Of a stretch of 64,000 nucleotides of DNA, positions 24,376 through 38,189 are shown one piece after another. Numbering within the stretch: the first letter of the stretch is position 1; each line of letters begins with the position of its first letter. Source of the DNA: Fasciolopsis buskii (taxonomy: Eukaryota > Platyhelminthes > Trematoda > Plagiorchiida > Fasciolidae); contig LUCM01002447.1 of the NCBI GenBank assembly GCA_008360955.1, positions 26,520 through 90,519 on the forward strand, in the 5' to 3' direction. A program made the translations under genes and the position numbers. The notes below the pieces were generated by a model that saw only the letters and a list, made by a program, of their open reading frames with translations, did not search any database and had not been told where the DNA came from.

Positions 24376-27300
24376 CAAACGGTAAGTGTGCTTTTGGACA
24401 CTTGTGGGCGGCAAATTTATGAAAGAGAAATTAAGCAGTTCTATGCTAACATGAAATGCCTCATTCGTTCAGAACGGCGTTACATAGCCCGGGTGTACTT
24501 TATCCACAGGCCGGACGGGCCAGGTTACCAAGTTTCTCCACTTGTGAAGCAGTAGTTTTCAGTTTATTTGCTGAAAGGTTTTGGAACCCTCAAGACTTTT
24601 TGAATGAGCTCGGATCATGGCCGTGGATTGGTCAGTTAGTGGCTTTCATGTTGTAATAACTGAAAGCGTTTTCAACATCGTGAATAAACTGAATACTAGT
24701 ATACTACTTGAACAGAAGTGCTTCGCGATTAGGAGTTGTCCTACCTGTCATCATAAGTCGGGAGGATCACTGTACAACTATTTTAAAATATGAATGTCTG
24801 CACTCACGACAGAGCTGACTCATTTACCCTTCAAAAAGTTATCATCCAAAAAGGGTTTTGTGCTTAAAAAACGTACTGTCCCCTGAGAAGGCACTAATCA
24901 TGGTAATGTTCTAATTAATATCGGCGAATATTTCAGTTATATGGTGGTTTATCACAGTAGTAGCCATTGCGAATCTAGGTATCGCGGTTCATTGGAATTG
25001 TACTGGGTCAAAGTCCGTCGGTGTATGGAAGTGGTGGTAAAGATCAGTGTCAAGTTTTCAACATTTCCAGAGCACGAAGAAAGCAAATACAGGTGGGATA
25101 CACGGGGAAAAGTTTGATTCACTGAGTCACGATTTGGCCTCTTCTACATATTTAAGAGAACGTGCAAACTTCTGGATGTGTGAACAAAGCACTGTGTTTG
25201 GGAGATCGGATTGGTCATACATTTAGACAAGCATTCTCTGGTATATTGTGATACGCTTCTGCCGTCTGAAGCAACTCACCTTCCATTGTCAGCTGTCAAC
25301 CGTGCTGTCTGCGAAGTCAGCATAGATCTTATTCTTACCAGTCAACGTGATCAAACGGGCTACTGTGTCTCAAAAAATACTCAGCCCCTCTGAATTTCAT
25401 ACTCCAATGATGACAAAATAAAGTGATGGATGATAACTCAACTTGGAAAAAATACACTAACCTAAGATAAAATGTTGTGACCAGGATCGTTTCTAGTGCT
25501 TGAATTGACCGTTATTGTTTGCGTTATGAAGAAAGAAAAGTTATTTTTTATCCCGTGGTAGAAACATAGCAGGGGAAAGACAGGTAATTTTTAAGCAGAA
25601 AGAACTGGTTGGTCAGCTAGTTATCAAAAGAAAATCTTATCTCTCATCTGTCCAAATAAATTAATTAAAAATATTTTTTGCGAAGTCATTGCTTTTACGG
25701 CCTGATCCACATGCTGACTGTGGTTTTGGCCGCGTGTGGACTACCTAAAAAAGCGCAATATGTTGCCTGCGAGATCTGGACACATTCCATTCATACTGAG
25801 TTCAAAAAAGATCAACTCGATTCGTTGCTCGACAACCAACTGTTTCTCTAATGTTTTTCTCTCGACCTTCGTACCGGCCTGATGAGAAAACCTAATGATA
25901 CGTGTTCAATCCATTGCCAAGTTAGGTCATATTGTGCATCAGACAGCGTCTTCATTTGCGTTATCGATGCCAAGTCATTCAGAATTTTATCCAGTTCATT
26001 TGAGTGTCAGTCCAATAGACCTTTGGGCACGTACACATAGCGTACAGCTCGGTTGTCCGTGAAAATGGAGGTTTGAACCGTAGTGACACAAATCGACCAC
26101 TGAGCTTTTGGAGATCACAAAGTCCGATCCTGTATCGCATGGCCATACATGCTCAACGTCGGCGAGACGCGCTCCGGGTGCGCACGTCTATTAACAGATA
26201 AACAAAGACTACTACTGCAAACCAGAGAGGTCCGCCCAAAGCCCTACTTCTTGCATACACTGAGCATCTCACTCTGAAACTGTGGCAGTTAGTTTATTGG
26301 TAGGTAAACAGCCCTGTATACCAAGACGATTTCGACCCCTAAAGAGCTGCCTAGGTATTTTGGTTATGCCCACCCACCTAGTGGGATTCGCTGATTTGAT
26401 ATTAGCTTTTCGTCAGCACTAAGCTAGGAACTTTCTGGAGCACCAATACAAACACGAAATTTCTTGCACGACTTCCAGATCTTGTACATTTTCGTCATAA
26501 ATAAAGTTTTTGCATTGGTCCGAGGAGTCCTTCTTGCTGTTCGTGGAGTCCTCAAAGAAGTTTCATACCACGCTTCCAAATTCAGAGTGTACGTACATTG
26601 CATTGTGATGACCACTGCAATTCGCGTACGACCGTCCAAGAGGCCAGTTTGTGAAGAATACTGCAAAACTGTAACTTACCTTGCTGTGAATGCACCATAA
26701 ACTAATTACATGTCTTGCACAATCGACTGTTTTGGTTCTGGAAACCCCAGTGAGAAAGAGACGAAACGTCTCCTTTGCTGAATGCGTCACATCTCAGGTA
26801 ACCGGCGAAAGGCCTACTCAGTATCACAGGTGACCATCAGTTTTTTCGTAAGATAGACAACTAGTGGTTTTATGGGAAGCATGTGATCCTGCAAATCAGC
26901 TCAAAATTAGTGATATGTACTGTTCTTGCTGACACGCTACATCCCATACCAGCTACGCCAATTGCAATGAACGAAGCCAACCGTTTTCGTTGCATTATTG
27001 TCCTCAGATCACGTTCATCGATCAGAAACTAATCGCAAAAGGCATCGGACGTATGAACAAATTTAAACTAATCACTTCAACAAATTGCCAGCTGGTTAAA
27101 GTCCTGCTGTTGACTCCACATTTGGGGTCATTGTTGATCCAACTAGTGAATTTCTACTACGCTGGGGATATACGCAGCATATGAGCATTCAGATCATGCC
27201 TGAACGAAAGTAACTTGGAATTTATTTACTCAGTGTGATTAGAAAAACCCATTGTCACCAGCAACAATTAACAACGGGCTTTCGAGAACTACCGATATGG

Positions 27301-30300
27301 ATTAATTGGCCAGCCGTAGAACGTTAGGTTTGTCACTGGATACGAGTGAGACTGTTCCACAAAAAAGGAAAACTGTAACTGATTGGTGAAAACTACATTT
27401 GTCAGTTTAGAAATGTAATTTATTTATATGGTTAAAGATTATCTCCGGGGTTCATGTGACCTATGCAGAGCATAAATATCCTACGATATTAGAACAGATG
27501 GGTGTGCTGAAACGTATCCGTTTGAAGGTGGATAAATGCATCATTTTCAGTTTTGAAAAGTGGCGTATCCACTAAGCCTCCAAAACTAAACGCGACGAAA
27601 TAGAAGAGACAAGCTCTGCTCGGCTTACAGAAAGTCACTATTTCGATGCCTGCACGCGGCGCTGACTCACGAATAACCATTCCGTGGCCAGATTTTCCAG
27701 CCCATATGAAAAATGGTTGATCGTGCTATCTAAAACACCGCAAGATCAGAATGATTCTTTCATGAAACACTTGAAGCATTTGTGCAAGGGGAGGAGCGCA
27801 TCCGGTAGCATGGCCCATAAACTGTTTATTCAACTTTTACTTCCATATCACCATTTACAACACAGTGGGTACATTTAATCTTGGGTTGCGTAAATGTGAA
27901 AAATTCTGTCTGTATTCCAACCCAGGTTGTTTTGATTCCGAACCTACTGACAGGTGTAATTTGAAAGGTTATAACATAACACACGTTTCTATATCGTGGC
28001 AACCGTTAAATTCACATCGATTTCATTAACATCTAGAACTTCTATTTACTCGAAAACGTTAACAAGAAAACCAGTGTGTGATCCTATGAAAACTGTCAAG
28101 TAAGTAACCATGCAAACAAATAGCAAGGTCCAATACAAAAACAGCTGACCGCGGCACTTGGAATAATGCTTCTGAACTAGCCTATGGTGTTTGGTCTTGT
28201 GAACTCTGGGCGAGATTTCATTTTCAAGCCATTCGGACACGTCCACCGGTTGTTGTTTTATTGCTCGTACTTTGTGTTGCAAATTGAATTGCTCGATCTA
28301 TCTTCCGAATACTACGTGTATCTGCTAACAGTTTTACCTAAGGGAGTCCAGTTATGGGTTCCGTAATTTATATCCAGAAGACCTCGATTTATTAGGATAC
28401 TTTATTTGATCCAAGTGTTGCCCAAACAACATTCTTAACATTTTGGTTGCATGTCAAACACAAAGAAAATATCATAACTAATTTCTAATTCGCAGAATGA
28501 ACAACTAACTAAGTGATTGTTTGATGACTTCTGGAGCTAATGGCAAACAAGCACATGCCTACCGTGCTGTCGAAATAAGGAGTTGGTTGCAGATCTATTC
28601 ACATAACTGACGAAAACAATTAACAAATCAGAAACAAATTTATATTCATATATTTTATAAAAAAGACGATTATGAGTTAATACAATGTCCCGCGGATCAT
28701 CCAGTAACTTTTCCCATAAGATACAACATTGTGTTACCAGTGCCATCTGAAGGTGCTGCAAAATAATCCGGGGAAATGTTCGTGTCTTATACCTGCTTCT
28801 TCTTACAACGTCTGGACCCCTGAGTGGAATACCACAGTCATGTTTAGATATCAGCAAATTATTTTTCTAAGGAGCTTCAATATGAAATTTCGATGGTTTC
28901 CATTTTGCAGATAAGTAAATAAGATAGAAAATGGACAATTACACCGGGACAATGAAACTGCAGTATCCGGGATCCTGAAACAGATGAATCAGACAGGTAT
29001 TGTTCAAGGAACTGCTGAGCTTGAAAATCATGCATTCTTCGGATGAGAAGTCTTCGACATCCTAAAACATAGTTGCACACAATTTTCATATCCGACTTCG
29101 GACATTCAAGTAGGCTTTCTCTGCAACCAATGCACTTGTTAAAATGCCTACACAGTGAGATAGGATGAATCAAAAGTGAGGTTGAATTTTGCGAAGAATT
29201 TCCAAATAAATTATGGCAATCGCACACATGGCCCTTTCGGACAAACTTTCCCATATTGATAAAGGTCGAATCAAGGAGGTTTTATCAGATGAAATGCAGT
29301 ATAAAAGACATAATCAAACAGGCCGCCGTGAGATAATTTAAAGAAGGAAACCAATTGCATGGTGCATACAAAAGAACTAAACAAACCTGGCACATGCAAC
29401 TACCTTTGACATTATTAACGTAATACTCGAATTCAACACAACTGAGAGATACGGCAACAGACGTTTTGGATAAAATTGTCCATTTTTACATCGATTTAGC
29501 TAAACTGTTTTGAAGAAATTGGATGCAAAGCTCATTTTTTGAAGGGCAAACAGTTAGGTTATGGGGGGTAGCTTAGGACTGCAACATATGTCAAGGGTGT
29601 TTATTGGTAGCAAGAAGTCGATAAAATCACTTAGTACATTTTCGTGTACTGTCCGAGCAAAGCCATGCATTATACTCTAAAATGATGAACCCTCAGATGG
29701 TTTGATTCAGTCCGATTATCACAACAACCATCGTCTCGCTACTGCTGGACAGTCTTTATTTCTAATCCACGACATTTTCCGTTCGACAAATATGTAGATG
29801 AACTCTTCAGTGTCAGGTGAACCATAGTTTATTGCGATATTATCACCAACGGTGTCCATTTCAGAAGATGAACAGATCTGTCTCGGTCCAGCATCCGGTA
29901 ACGCTTTCGATCGCAATCCTCGTTTTCAACTGGTCTTCTTCATAAATCATAAACAGTCAGCCATTATTTTTTCTTTTCTTCCGGTACGCTCGGATTTCTT
30001 CAATTACTGATTGTAAAAGGCGATAGCTAGTGGTAATATACGCCTTGTAATAGACAACATAAAATACTAATATACAAGCTTGACTAGCGCTGTCGCGTTT
30101 CCGGTCCACATTCTTCGCCCCTAGTACATCGCTCATCATTAATACATTTAACTCCGCTGCCACGTTCAGTTCAGTGCCCAGCGCCATGCTAGCCAGATCC
30201 ACTGAACAGTTTTTTGGTGGCTGTTAACACGACCATGTACCACGGGGTAATTGTAAAGGGAATGAAATAACTGACAAATTTCATCCTGCAATATTAAATT

Positions 30301-33300
30301 CCGCTCTCCATGTCACTGGAAGCGTGGATTGTAATACTTGTTGAATCGCATGTTGATGCCTCTGATGATTATCAGTTTGTTTCCCACAACCGCCGAACAG
30401 CACTAAATGCCCGTAGCTGAATTAGTAAATTCTGTTGAATAATATACTATCCAAAATTGTAGGTGTTTCTCTGGTTATACTTGAATAAAGTAGTAAATTT
30501 TGTTGTGTTGATAGAATTCTTCTAGCTAACAGCTTTTGGCCATGATAAAATCCTAAGCATGTCAAGTCCAGATATTCCGAGATTATCAAAGATATTTTTC
30601 GGCTGAGGCCTACTGACAAATTGCTTCTACTTTTGAAATTAGTCAATCAATGTTGACATTATTTTCACTGATAATCAATGAATGAGGGTTAACGAAAAAC
30701 AATGGAAGTTATTTCCGCATTGCTGATGACAGTTCATTTAGTGTCTGATTGGTCGACGTCAACAGATTCGTTGTCTGCAGCATTTGCTTTCAACATCTCA
30801 AGAAGCCCAATGTCACACCCATATACTCATGTAATTTGATTTGTAATGACCGAAGCTATTAAGTGAAACAAAATTTTCCCCGTACCCTTTCTGTCCGACA
30901 GAAAAGCCATAAAGTGGCTTTAGTAATGATGAATATTTACGCGGGATGTAGCCTTAAACAAGCCGTTGCTGCTAGACTATGACCAACGGATTCAAGTCAA
31001 TCACAAACATGACTGAAACTAGCTCAACAGGTCAGCTGATCCTCCTTTAGCCGATGGCTAGTTTTTCACGTGATTCAGATTAGGTTATCATTTCTCCTGA
31101 CTGCATCCGTCCTGTGTCCGGTGGATGAAGCCTCAAGCTCTATTTTAAGCAAGGTTCGTAAACTGCGGTGTTCATCGTTTAAACGGCGAACGAATCTGCG
31201 ATCAGCGCATTGGCTAATAAATGATACCTAAGACCTACTGAGCGAGCGGTAAACCCGTAGAACAGCAGTGTGCTTATTTTGGCCAGTAGCTATCAAAATA
31301 CAGCGTACAAGGTTTTTTCTAAGATAGTCACAAGAGTTTGCGTCCGGTTGGTCAGTTGAATCATTTCAGCCACCTTACTGGGTCTAGAGTAAATAACCCT
31401 ATAAGTCTGATTATTGTTTGGTTCACATGATATCGGGCTCGTGAAACAAACACAATTTTGTTAGCACATTAATATCTACAGCTAGTACGAAAATCATCTC
31501 CAGTTGTATGATAGCTCTATTTTCCGAAAAGTTACTTGAAGTCAGTTTCCAGTTTGACGTTTTTTCAAATAAAGTAGGTGGGCAAATTGACGATACTTCC
31601 AACTCTACGTTCTCGATGGATTGGTAGAAGTGAGAAAGAGGCGCCACAACTAATTTAACCCACATCTTCCACTCATCAAGAGGAAATTGGTATCAACGAC
31701 AACTGATTAACGGTTTCATTGTTTTTAGTCCTAGTTGATGCATGATTGTGATGCGCGATCTGGAGAGTGCAAACATGACCGTCGTTCGGTCATTGTCGAG
31801 TTTGCCATATGGGAACCAGATTACGATAATTCTAGTTGGACGTTGGAACCTCACCACTAGCCTTGTCAGCCAAATGTCTGGCGTATCAGCAGTTAAATTG
31901 GAAGTGTATGCGTCCCGAGGACACTTGAACGCACGTGCACAGAAGAATGCATCACAGACCACGTCAATGGCACCAACTGAGCAAACCACGATATCTGTAA
32001 GCCAATGCGGTACTGTAGCAGGTACCGACTATTGGACAGCTGGAGTCAAACCGCCAGTTTGAAGGCTAGAGCGGCTTTCGTGAATTGCATGACAATCGCG
32101 ATGGAGGCTACATTCGACCATATTCAGCAAAAGTAATAAGACTGAGGCACTCCAATGTACCGGAGACGTTACCTTGGAGGCCATGTATGTCTGCGTGTGA
32201 ACCGCAAATAATGTTTAAAGTGATTCACAGCTGTTGATGCTTTCTCACTGCTTTTAATCGTCTGGTCTTGAATCGGAGCTATTTTATTTATACTTCGAAT
32301 CTGTGTTGTTACAATAAGTGCGACATCCTGAGGTTACCCATCTTCTGTCAGGGAAACAAAAATGAATGCATTGATAAGAGGCTCACGAGACAAAAACTAA
32401 CAAGAATGCCCGCCTAAGTGAGCGGCTGTCTAATATTACCCTTCTGGAATACTTGGACCTCTTTTATCTGTTCTCAATTGGTCAACAATAGCCGTGCTAT
32501 TTCGCTGAACAGTTCAATGATACATGACTGATTTCATGATTTGTGTTCGTGAGTGCAGTTTTGGCGAAGTTGACTGATCCATCTAATTCAGTTCAACTTT
32601 ACGACCAAGAAATTGCAAATAACGTTTTGTTGCGATTCTTGAAGTTCAAGCTAGATGAAAAAGTCAAATAAATCTGAATCAACCTCACCCGAGCATCAGT
32701 TAAATCAGATGTATTTGACTCCATGTTAAAATAATGCTGCGTTGTCTTTTTAATCTTTTTTTGCTAAATTCCTACGTATTTGATGTGGCGAACATTTCCT
32801 TTCAAAATCTTTAGTGTTTTAAGGTCTTGTGATTTAATTCCTAACAAATTACAAGAAAAGTTGTTATATTGAAGATGCATAGATGGAATTAATTTTTTTA
32901 TTTTTGTCCGGAGGAATACTGTTATGGGTTTTTGAATGCCAAAACATCCTTCGAATACTTTGTTCTCTGAATGAAAAATTTCCTAGATTGCTTCCACCCG
33001 GGGCTTTATTATATTAGTCCGTTTATTATCACTCAGGCCAGAAAAGAAGTTAGGCAAAAGCGGTGCTGATGCGGAGCATTTCCCAATGGAAAAATCATGA
33101 GCACTTCTAGTAAACAGCCCGGTGGAAACGTACATGATAGCATTGGATGTGTTAGGTAATTGAGTGATCCACAAAGTATTTCAAGTATCTTTAGCTATTT
33201 ATGAGATGGATAACAACGAGGACGGAGTATTTATATCCGTCCCTCTTTAACGTACAACTTGAAAATTTGATTAAGGTACGGTAATATATAGTTTGGTGAA

Positions 33301-34554
33301 TCTGTGACGAACATGGAGTTTTCCTTTCGTTTGTCACAATTTACGGGTGACTGCCCTCGGCATATTCCCGTTCTGGGAGTATTTTCATGTTTTTGATTCC
33401 TTGGCACTAGTATTTTCTTGATAGGTTAATTTCAGTTGGGAGTGTGAACGATTGCTTATCTGCTCACCGAACCATGGTTGCGAACCGTTGACAAGCAATA
33501 AGCTTATAAACAGATTGGCCAATTTCATGCCTCCGACTTCGAGATCGATCTCACTTCAATCAGCCAAGCGAGCTCCTAGGTTTGTCTGTCTGAAATGGAA
33601 GCAATGATGTTGTGCATGAAACAGAGACGAACAAGATACAGTAATTTCCTCGGAAACATTGTCTATTAGGCTTTGGGACAAGATGTGACTGGATTATCTC
33701 TAGTGTTCCCTTGGATCTGACTTTTTGGCACCATCAACGGCGACCACATTATCTAAGCCTTCATATCAGGATTTAAAAGTATTTATTTGGCTGAACACGA
33801 TTCTGTTTTGATGTGAAAGTTCTGGTTTCTGGCCATCCCCATTGGTTCGTTCTCGATGACAGGCCCAGATCCGCCGAAATGTGTTGGTTGGAACAAAGAA
33901 AATAGCATGCGTCATTCATTAAGCCCAAGAACTAGCCAAACTGAGTCACAGCAATGGGGGTCGAGGGTCAACGGGCCTATTTGTTCACACCCTAACTGAT
34001 GAGCTTCCTAAAACAACGGTACCTTAGGCCTCCGATGAATGCTTCGTAACTAGACTCTTTATTCATGCGCGCTCTTGACGATTTAGATAGGCTTCTAGCG
34101 CCAAAGTCGTTTCTGGTGCGACTTGTGAAATGGCTATCCAGGATTATGCCATTATTTATTGGAATCACATAGGACGTGTGGTCTGTTATCAGAAAAGATG
34201 CTCGGTCGTTTCGTAGAGAAGAATGCGCAAACTATAAGCAAGTCAGTACAAGCCTTGTCTTTCGGAACTGTAAATGAGTGATTTGCCATTTATTGCAAGG
34301 GGGTACTAATCAAATACTGACCAATGGAATCTGCTGAACCACCAAACGCAATATTAATTGGTTAACAGCCATGAATTTTGCAACACGAATCCAGTGGCAA
34401 TTCCTGGCACAGGGAAATGGGTCATGGAGTTCAGTCTCTAGCATCAGCATTCGATCTAAATAGATTAAGATAGCTGAGTTATATTGACTAAGCACAGAAA
34501 TCTCATGGCACGTTATGCACTGTTTTCTAAGAACGGTTTATTATATGGGTTAAT
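24376..34554. other. 10 kb without recognised genes
   Basis: No mobile-element motif, RNA gene or convincing exon is visible. Minus-strand frames at 28537-28857 (106 codons), 28877-29254 (125 codons, Cys-rich), 29719-29916 and 29957-30202 look protein-like, but without splice support or domain matches they cannot be told from chance. A small frame at 28046-28282 on the minus strand has one likely membrane helix (LYWTLLFVCMVTYLTVFIG). A frame pair at 31693-32062 on opposite strands is likewise unassigned. Confidence 0.35.
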
Positions 34555-34835
34555 GCGGTCAGCCGATAACAAGGCAGAAAGCCACCATGACTTCAACCGG
34601 TGAGCTAACTCGTGTAGGTCCAGGTAGGTTACCTATTTGAGGTCCAGAATATCTTTCCACAAGAGGAGCTTGGGTCTACAAATTATATGGTTGCATGCCA
34701 CAGGTAGTGTACTTCTCACTTTCGAAATTTTTCTATCTTGTAAATTTGCACTGATTTTTTCTCTTGTCTGTTAATTATACCTTGTTGTTTCTCTTCTGAT
34801 AGTACAGTGCTGTGAGGTAGCCGCCGAAACCACAG
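34555..34835 (+). mobile_element. RTE-type retrotransposon, 3' end fragment
   Basis: The start reads RSADNKAESHHDFN or, shifted, GQPITRQKATMTSTGELTRV, and then GPGRLPI. This parallels copy B's TSGLRRVGPGGLPDWG near 23325-23370, the last conserved stretch of the RTE protein. After about 170 bases of T-rich untranslated sequence comes the family tail GTGCTGTGAGGTAGCCGCCG at about 34809. This is a heavily 5'-truncated copy, as is typical of non-LTR insertions. Confidence 0.6.
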
Positions 34836-37800
34836 CATACCATCGCAGGGTTTATGAATGCGAAAACCGAATTTAACTGGTTGGTAGAGAAAATGCGAAC
34901 CAGTGGTTAGTCATTTCTTTCAGAACAAGCCTGATCGAGAAACACTTGCGCCAACTACAGCATTAAGATGAACCGTGATTGCCGCCGATGGAGAAGACGT
35001 TGCAACTAGAATGATGTTTTTAAGGCAGCCGAGAAGAGGTACTTTCAGACACGAAAAGAATTCATAGACATTCTGACATATTTGTCACCCTCAGAAATAC
35101 ATGCTCGGTTTGAAGTTGCAATTCGTCGAAGGTACAAATAAGAACAAAAAAACCAAAAAATGGATTCATGAAAAATGGCCAGTTTTCGTTTGTTGATTCG
35201 CAAATGAAATATCTGCCAGTCCCTTGTGCCGATAATTAGGAATGTGGTGGGTGAAACGGAGGACGCTGACGAAACTGTTTGAAATAACATCATTCAGGGT
35301 TAATCTGCCTAACTGCGATATCCGCAGTGTTCTGAGTGGGGTCGAAGCGGGAAAGGACGAAAGAGATCATCTGTACTGATTCTCGTTGTTTTTCGCATGG
35401 TGTTGGTCACGTGGCTTTTAGAAATGTGTACTGACTTTGCCCATTTAAAAATCCCTAGTAGGGAAATGAGTGAGGGTCAACAAAACTCACGGATAATGAG
35501 ACTAGATGAAGTCTAGATACCATCAATATTGACGGTTATCGCCGATCCCCAACCCCTTCAGCTTTCATTAAACCGGATCAGGTACTTGGCCCATAGAGTA
35601 TACCCTTGGCTTTGTATGTCGACCCAAAAAATGAGTCCACAGGTCGATTTATTATCGATAACTCAGAGGTACCGTAGGCAGGATAATGCAAAATCGTTTC
35701 ACCACCTGTCTCTTTGAGTTAAAAAACTGCGAAAGCTCACGAATAGTGTTATTCTCCAGTCATGTTGATTGTTAAGAAGAGAAGGTGATTGGAGATGAAT
35801 CAGAAAGGTCTTGAGTTCTGCACAAATCAAAAAGTGCTCAGAATACATTTGGACGGACTGTTCTGCCATGTTGACTGACTAGGGAGTCCATGTGCGACTG
35901 CTCAAATAAGTTCTATAATAGCTATGTCATTTTCGTATGCGGTAGACGACTTGTTTAGGTAGACTGGGATGCTCGTGATTAGAACAAGACGCAGATATGT
36001 GTATAACAGCAGAGAAATGTGATGCCAGCTTGCAGAAGGTCAAACTTGAATAGAATGATTGGTTTGGTCTCAAAGGACCACAGTTGCTTACAGATTGTCC
36101 GAAAACCCAAGAAGGCTCATGCTAAAACCAAAAGAGCAATTCAGAATCGAAAGTAAAGAAACGTGATACGCAAAGTAGAACGCATAGACTGTGCCACCTA
36201 ATAAGACGGTCAAACCTTGAGAAATTGGCCACTGGAGTGCATAGCAAGAAATAGCTACATAAAGACATGTTCTACTTATTCTTTTATTTGACGTCGCGCA
36301 CCCAGAATGAAACATGTTCATTTTGGAATTTCGATCAAACAACAGGGACTTTTTCGAAATCTGTTGTTATTCCACATATTCAATCAACAGACACTGAATT
36401 TGATCACGTGTATTTAGATAAATAGGGAATGATTCGGTCATCAAAAAAACCCGACTCGAATCAGGCAGGTGCGCAGGCATGAATCAGATTGGTTCATAAT
36501 GAAATCTCTATAGAAATAAATCAGTCTTCACGTATTGAAAATGTAACCAGTGCCATATATCTCAAACGTGAACACTCTCGAGCCCTAGGCCAAGCTACTG
36601 AAAGTCTAATGGCAAAACAAATTCTTAGTTTTCAGCTTGTGGTAGTGTGGTGTACAAGGGGTCAAAAGGGTCGGCAAGCAAAAATGAGACGAAACCGGGA
36701 GGCGAAGATCAACGGGTGTAACCAACGGCATGTACCACACTCATTTTAGGGATTAAGATGGCTGCATGAAGTCAGCTTATTGAAGTGACATGAGTCGTCT
36801 GAAGAATACTGATCGACCTGGGAACCCGTTTTTTCCGAAGTGTTCTCTGACACACGATTTTGCTTTTTGTGAAATCCGTTTGATTTATCTTACACGGTAA
36901 CGTCAAGGTCCGCTTCATCCGATGAACTCGAGATATTCCTTTTTTATTGTGCACACGTCGTTTTATGTGCTCTGCTGTCGTTTGCACCTCTGTGAGTTCT
37001 TGCTTCAGGCCTAATATAGTGCCACAAGATATACGGCATATTTTGCGCATCCAGTGTTCCATTTGAGTCTAGTCTATCATACTGGCGGAGCAGACTTCTT
37101 TGATTAGGAGTTTCACATTCCGGTAGGTGGCCGTTCCGTGGTTCGTATTCCGTACTTAGCAGAAAGGGAAAAGGCAGCACTGCAAAGGCGAAAAATTGTC
37201 AAAACTATGACAGCGACAATACGAGATAGATGATATTACGGCACCGACTAATTCACAGTGTCGACCAGTCTTCTGTTACAATTTCCAGCCGATCCGAGCG
37301 AATGTCCGTTCACGAGGAGTTTATATCTCCAATGCGATCACCAGCCAGCCGAATCACCCCCAAATTTTGGCTATTTTCTAGAGCTCCAGCTCTTGAGTGC
37401 ACAGGCAGCATGCGGTGACCACTGTTTTGATCACTGCGATCATCAGTACTATTTCGACGAGCTATTTAAGAGCATCATAACAGACTGTAACTGACTGCTG
37501 TGTTCCGAATTAAAAACAGGCCGCTTCTGAAAGAATATTCATGATAGGAAAGGTACCATTCTAAGATACATGCAATGTGACAAGCGAGCTACCGGTAGGT
37601 TCTGAGTTGTAAAGAGATACTAAAGTGCCATGCGCAGCCGGTAGATGAACTTATGCAAGTTTTCCATCTCCTCTAACTAAGCTGACATAAGTTCATACAA
37701 TTCGATACAGCCGTATTCTGTCCTCTGAAAGCAAATAATACCACATCGAGAGGACACCGAACCTACATCTTTGGCTGAAGAAACGGGAACGCTAGGTTAT

Positions 37801-38189
37801 TTGATGTGTATACCGGAGTAGCATAGGTTAAGAAATAGAACGGCAGCTTCAAATTTCAATCTGTCCCTTGTTCAATGAAAGCATTGAAGTGGTCGGGGAA
37901 AGCACTCTTGGTGAGCCCGAGCAAACAGTTTCACTGTGGAAAGTAGGAAGTAATACACCTGTTGGCGCCCAGTAACCGCCGCAGCCCCAGTATGAGAGCT
38001 CTCAAAACTCGACACTTCATTCGAATGCATCTGTCATGGTCTGTCCCGCTTGCAAATCTAGTAGCTAACGATGGAGTTCGGCATAATTCCTAAGCACACC
38101 AAGCTTAAGGGACAGTGACCGACTGATAAAGTAGTCACCAAAGATAATCGAGCACTTATTACCACAAGTATACTAAAAAACATTTCCTT
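34836..38189. other. No gene recognised
   Basis: A minus-strand frame at 36088-36342 has hydrophobic stretches that could be membrane helices, and minus-strand frames at 36772-37180 are basic and polar. None has splice support or a known domain. Sequence just left of 38190 may contain more of the Penelope-like element but carries no motif I can place. Confidence 0.35.

Noticed and set aside
24620..25100. Long nearly open plus-strand stretch
   Set aside because: Interrupted by stops and lacking domain or splice evidence.
28877..29254. 125-codon Cys-rich minus-strand frame
   Set aside because: No recognisable domain, no splice sites, and frames of this length arise by chance in 64 kb.
29719..30202. 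Two adjacent protein-like minus-strand frames
   Set aside because: They are in different frames with stops between them and no splice signals. The resemblance to coding sequence is only impressionistic.
36088..36342. Hydrophobic minus-strand frame as a membrane protein
   Set aside because: AT-rich DNA often yields hydrophobic frames. There is no start context, exon boundaries or homologous motif.
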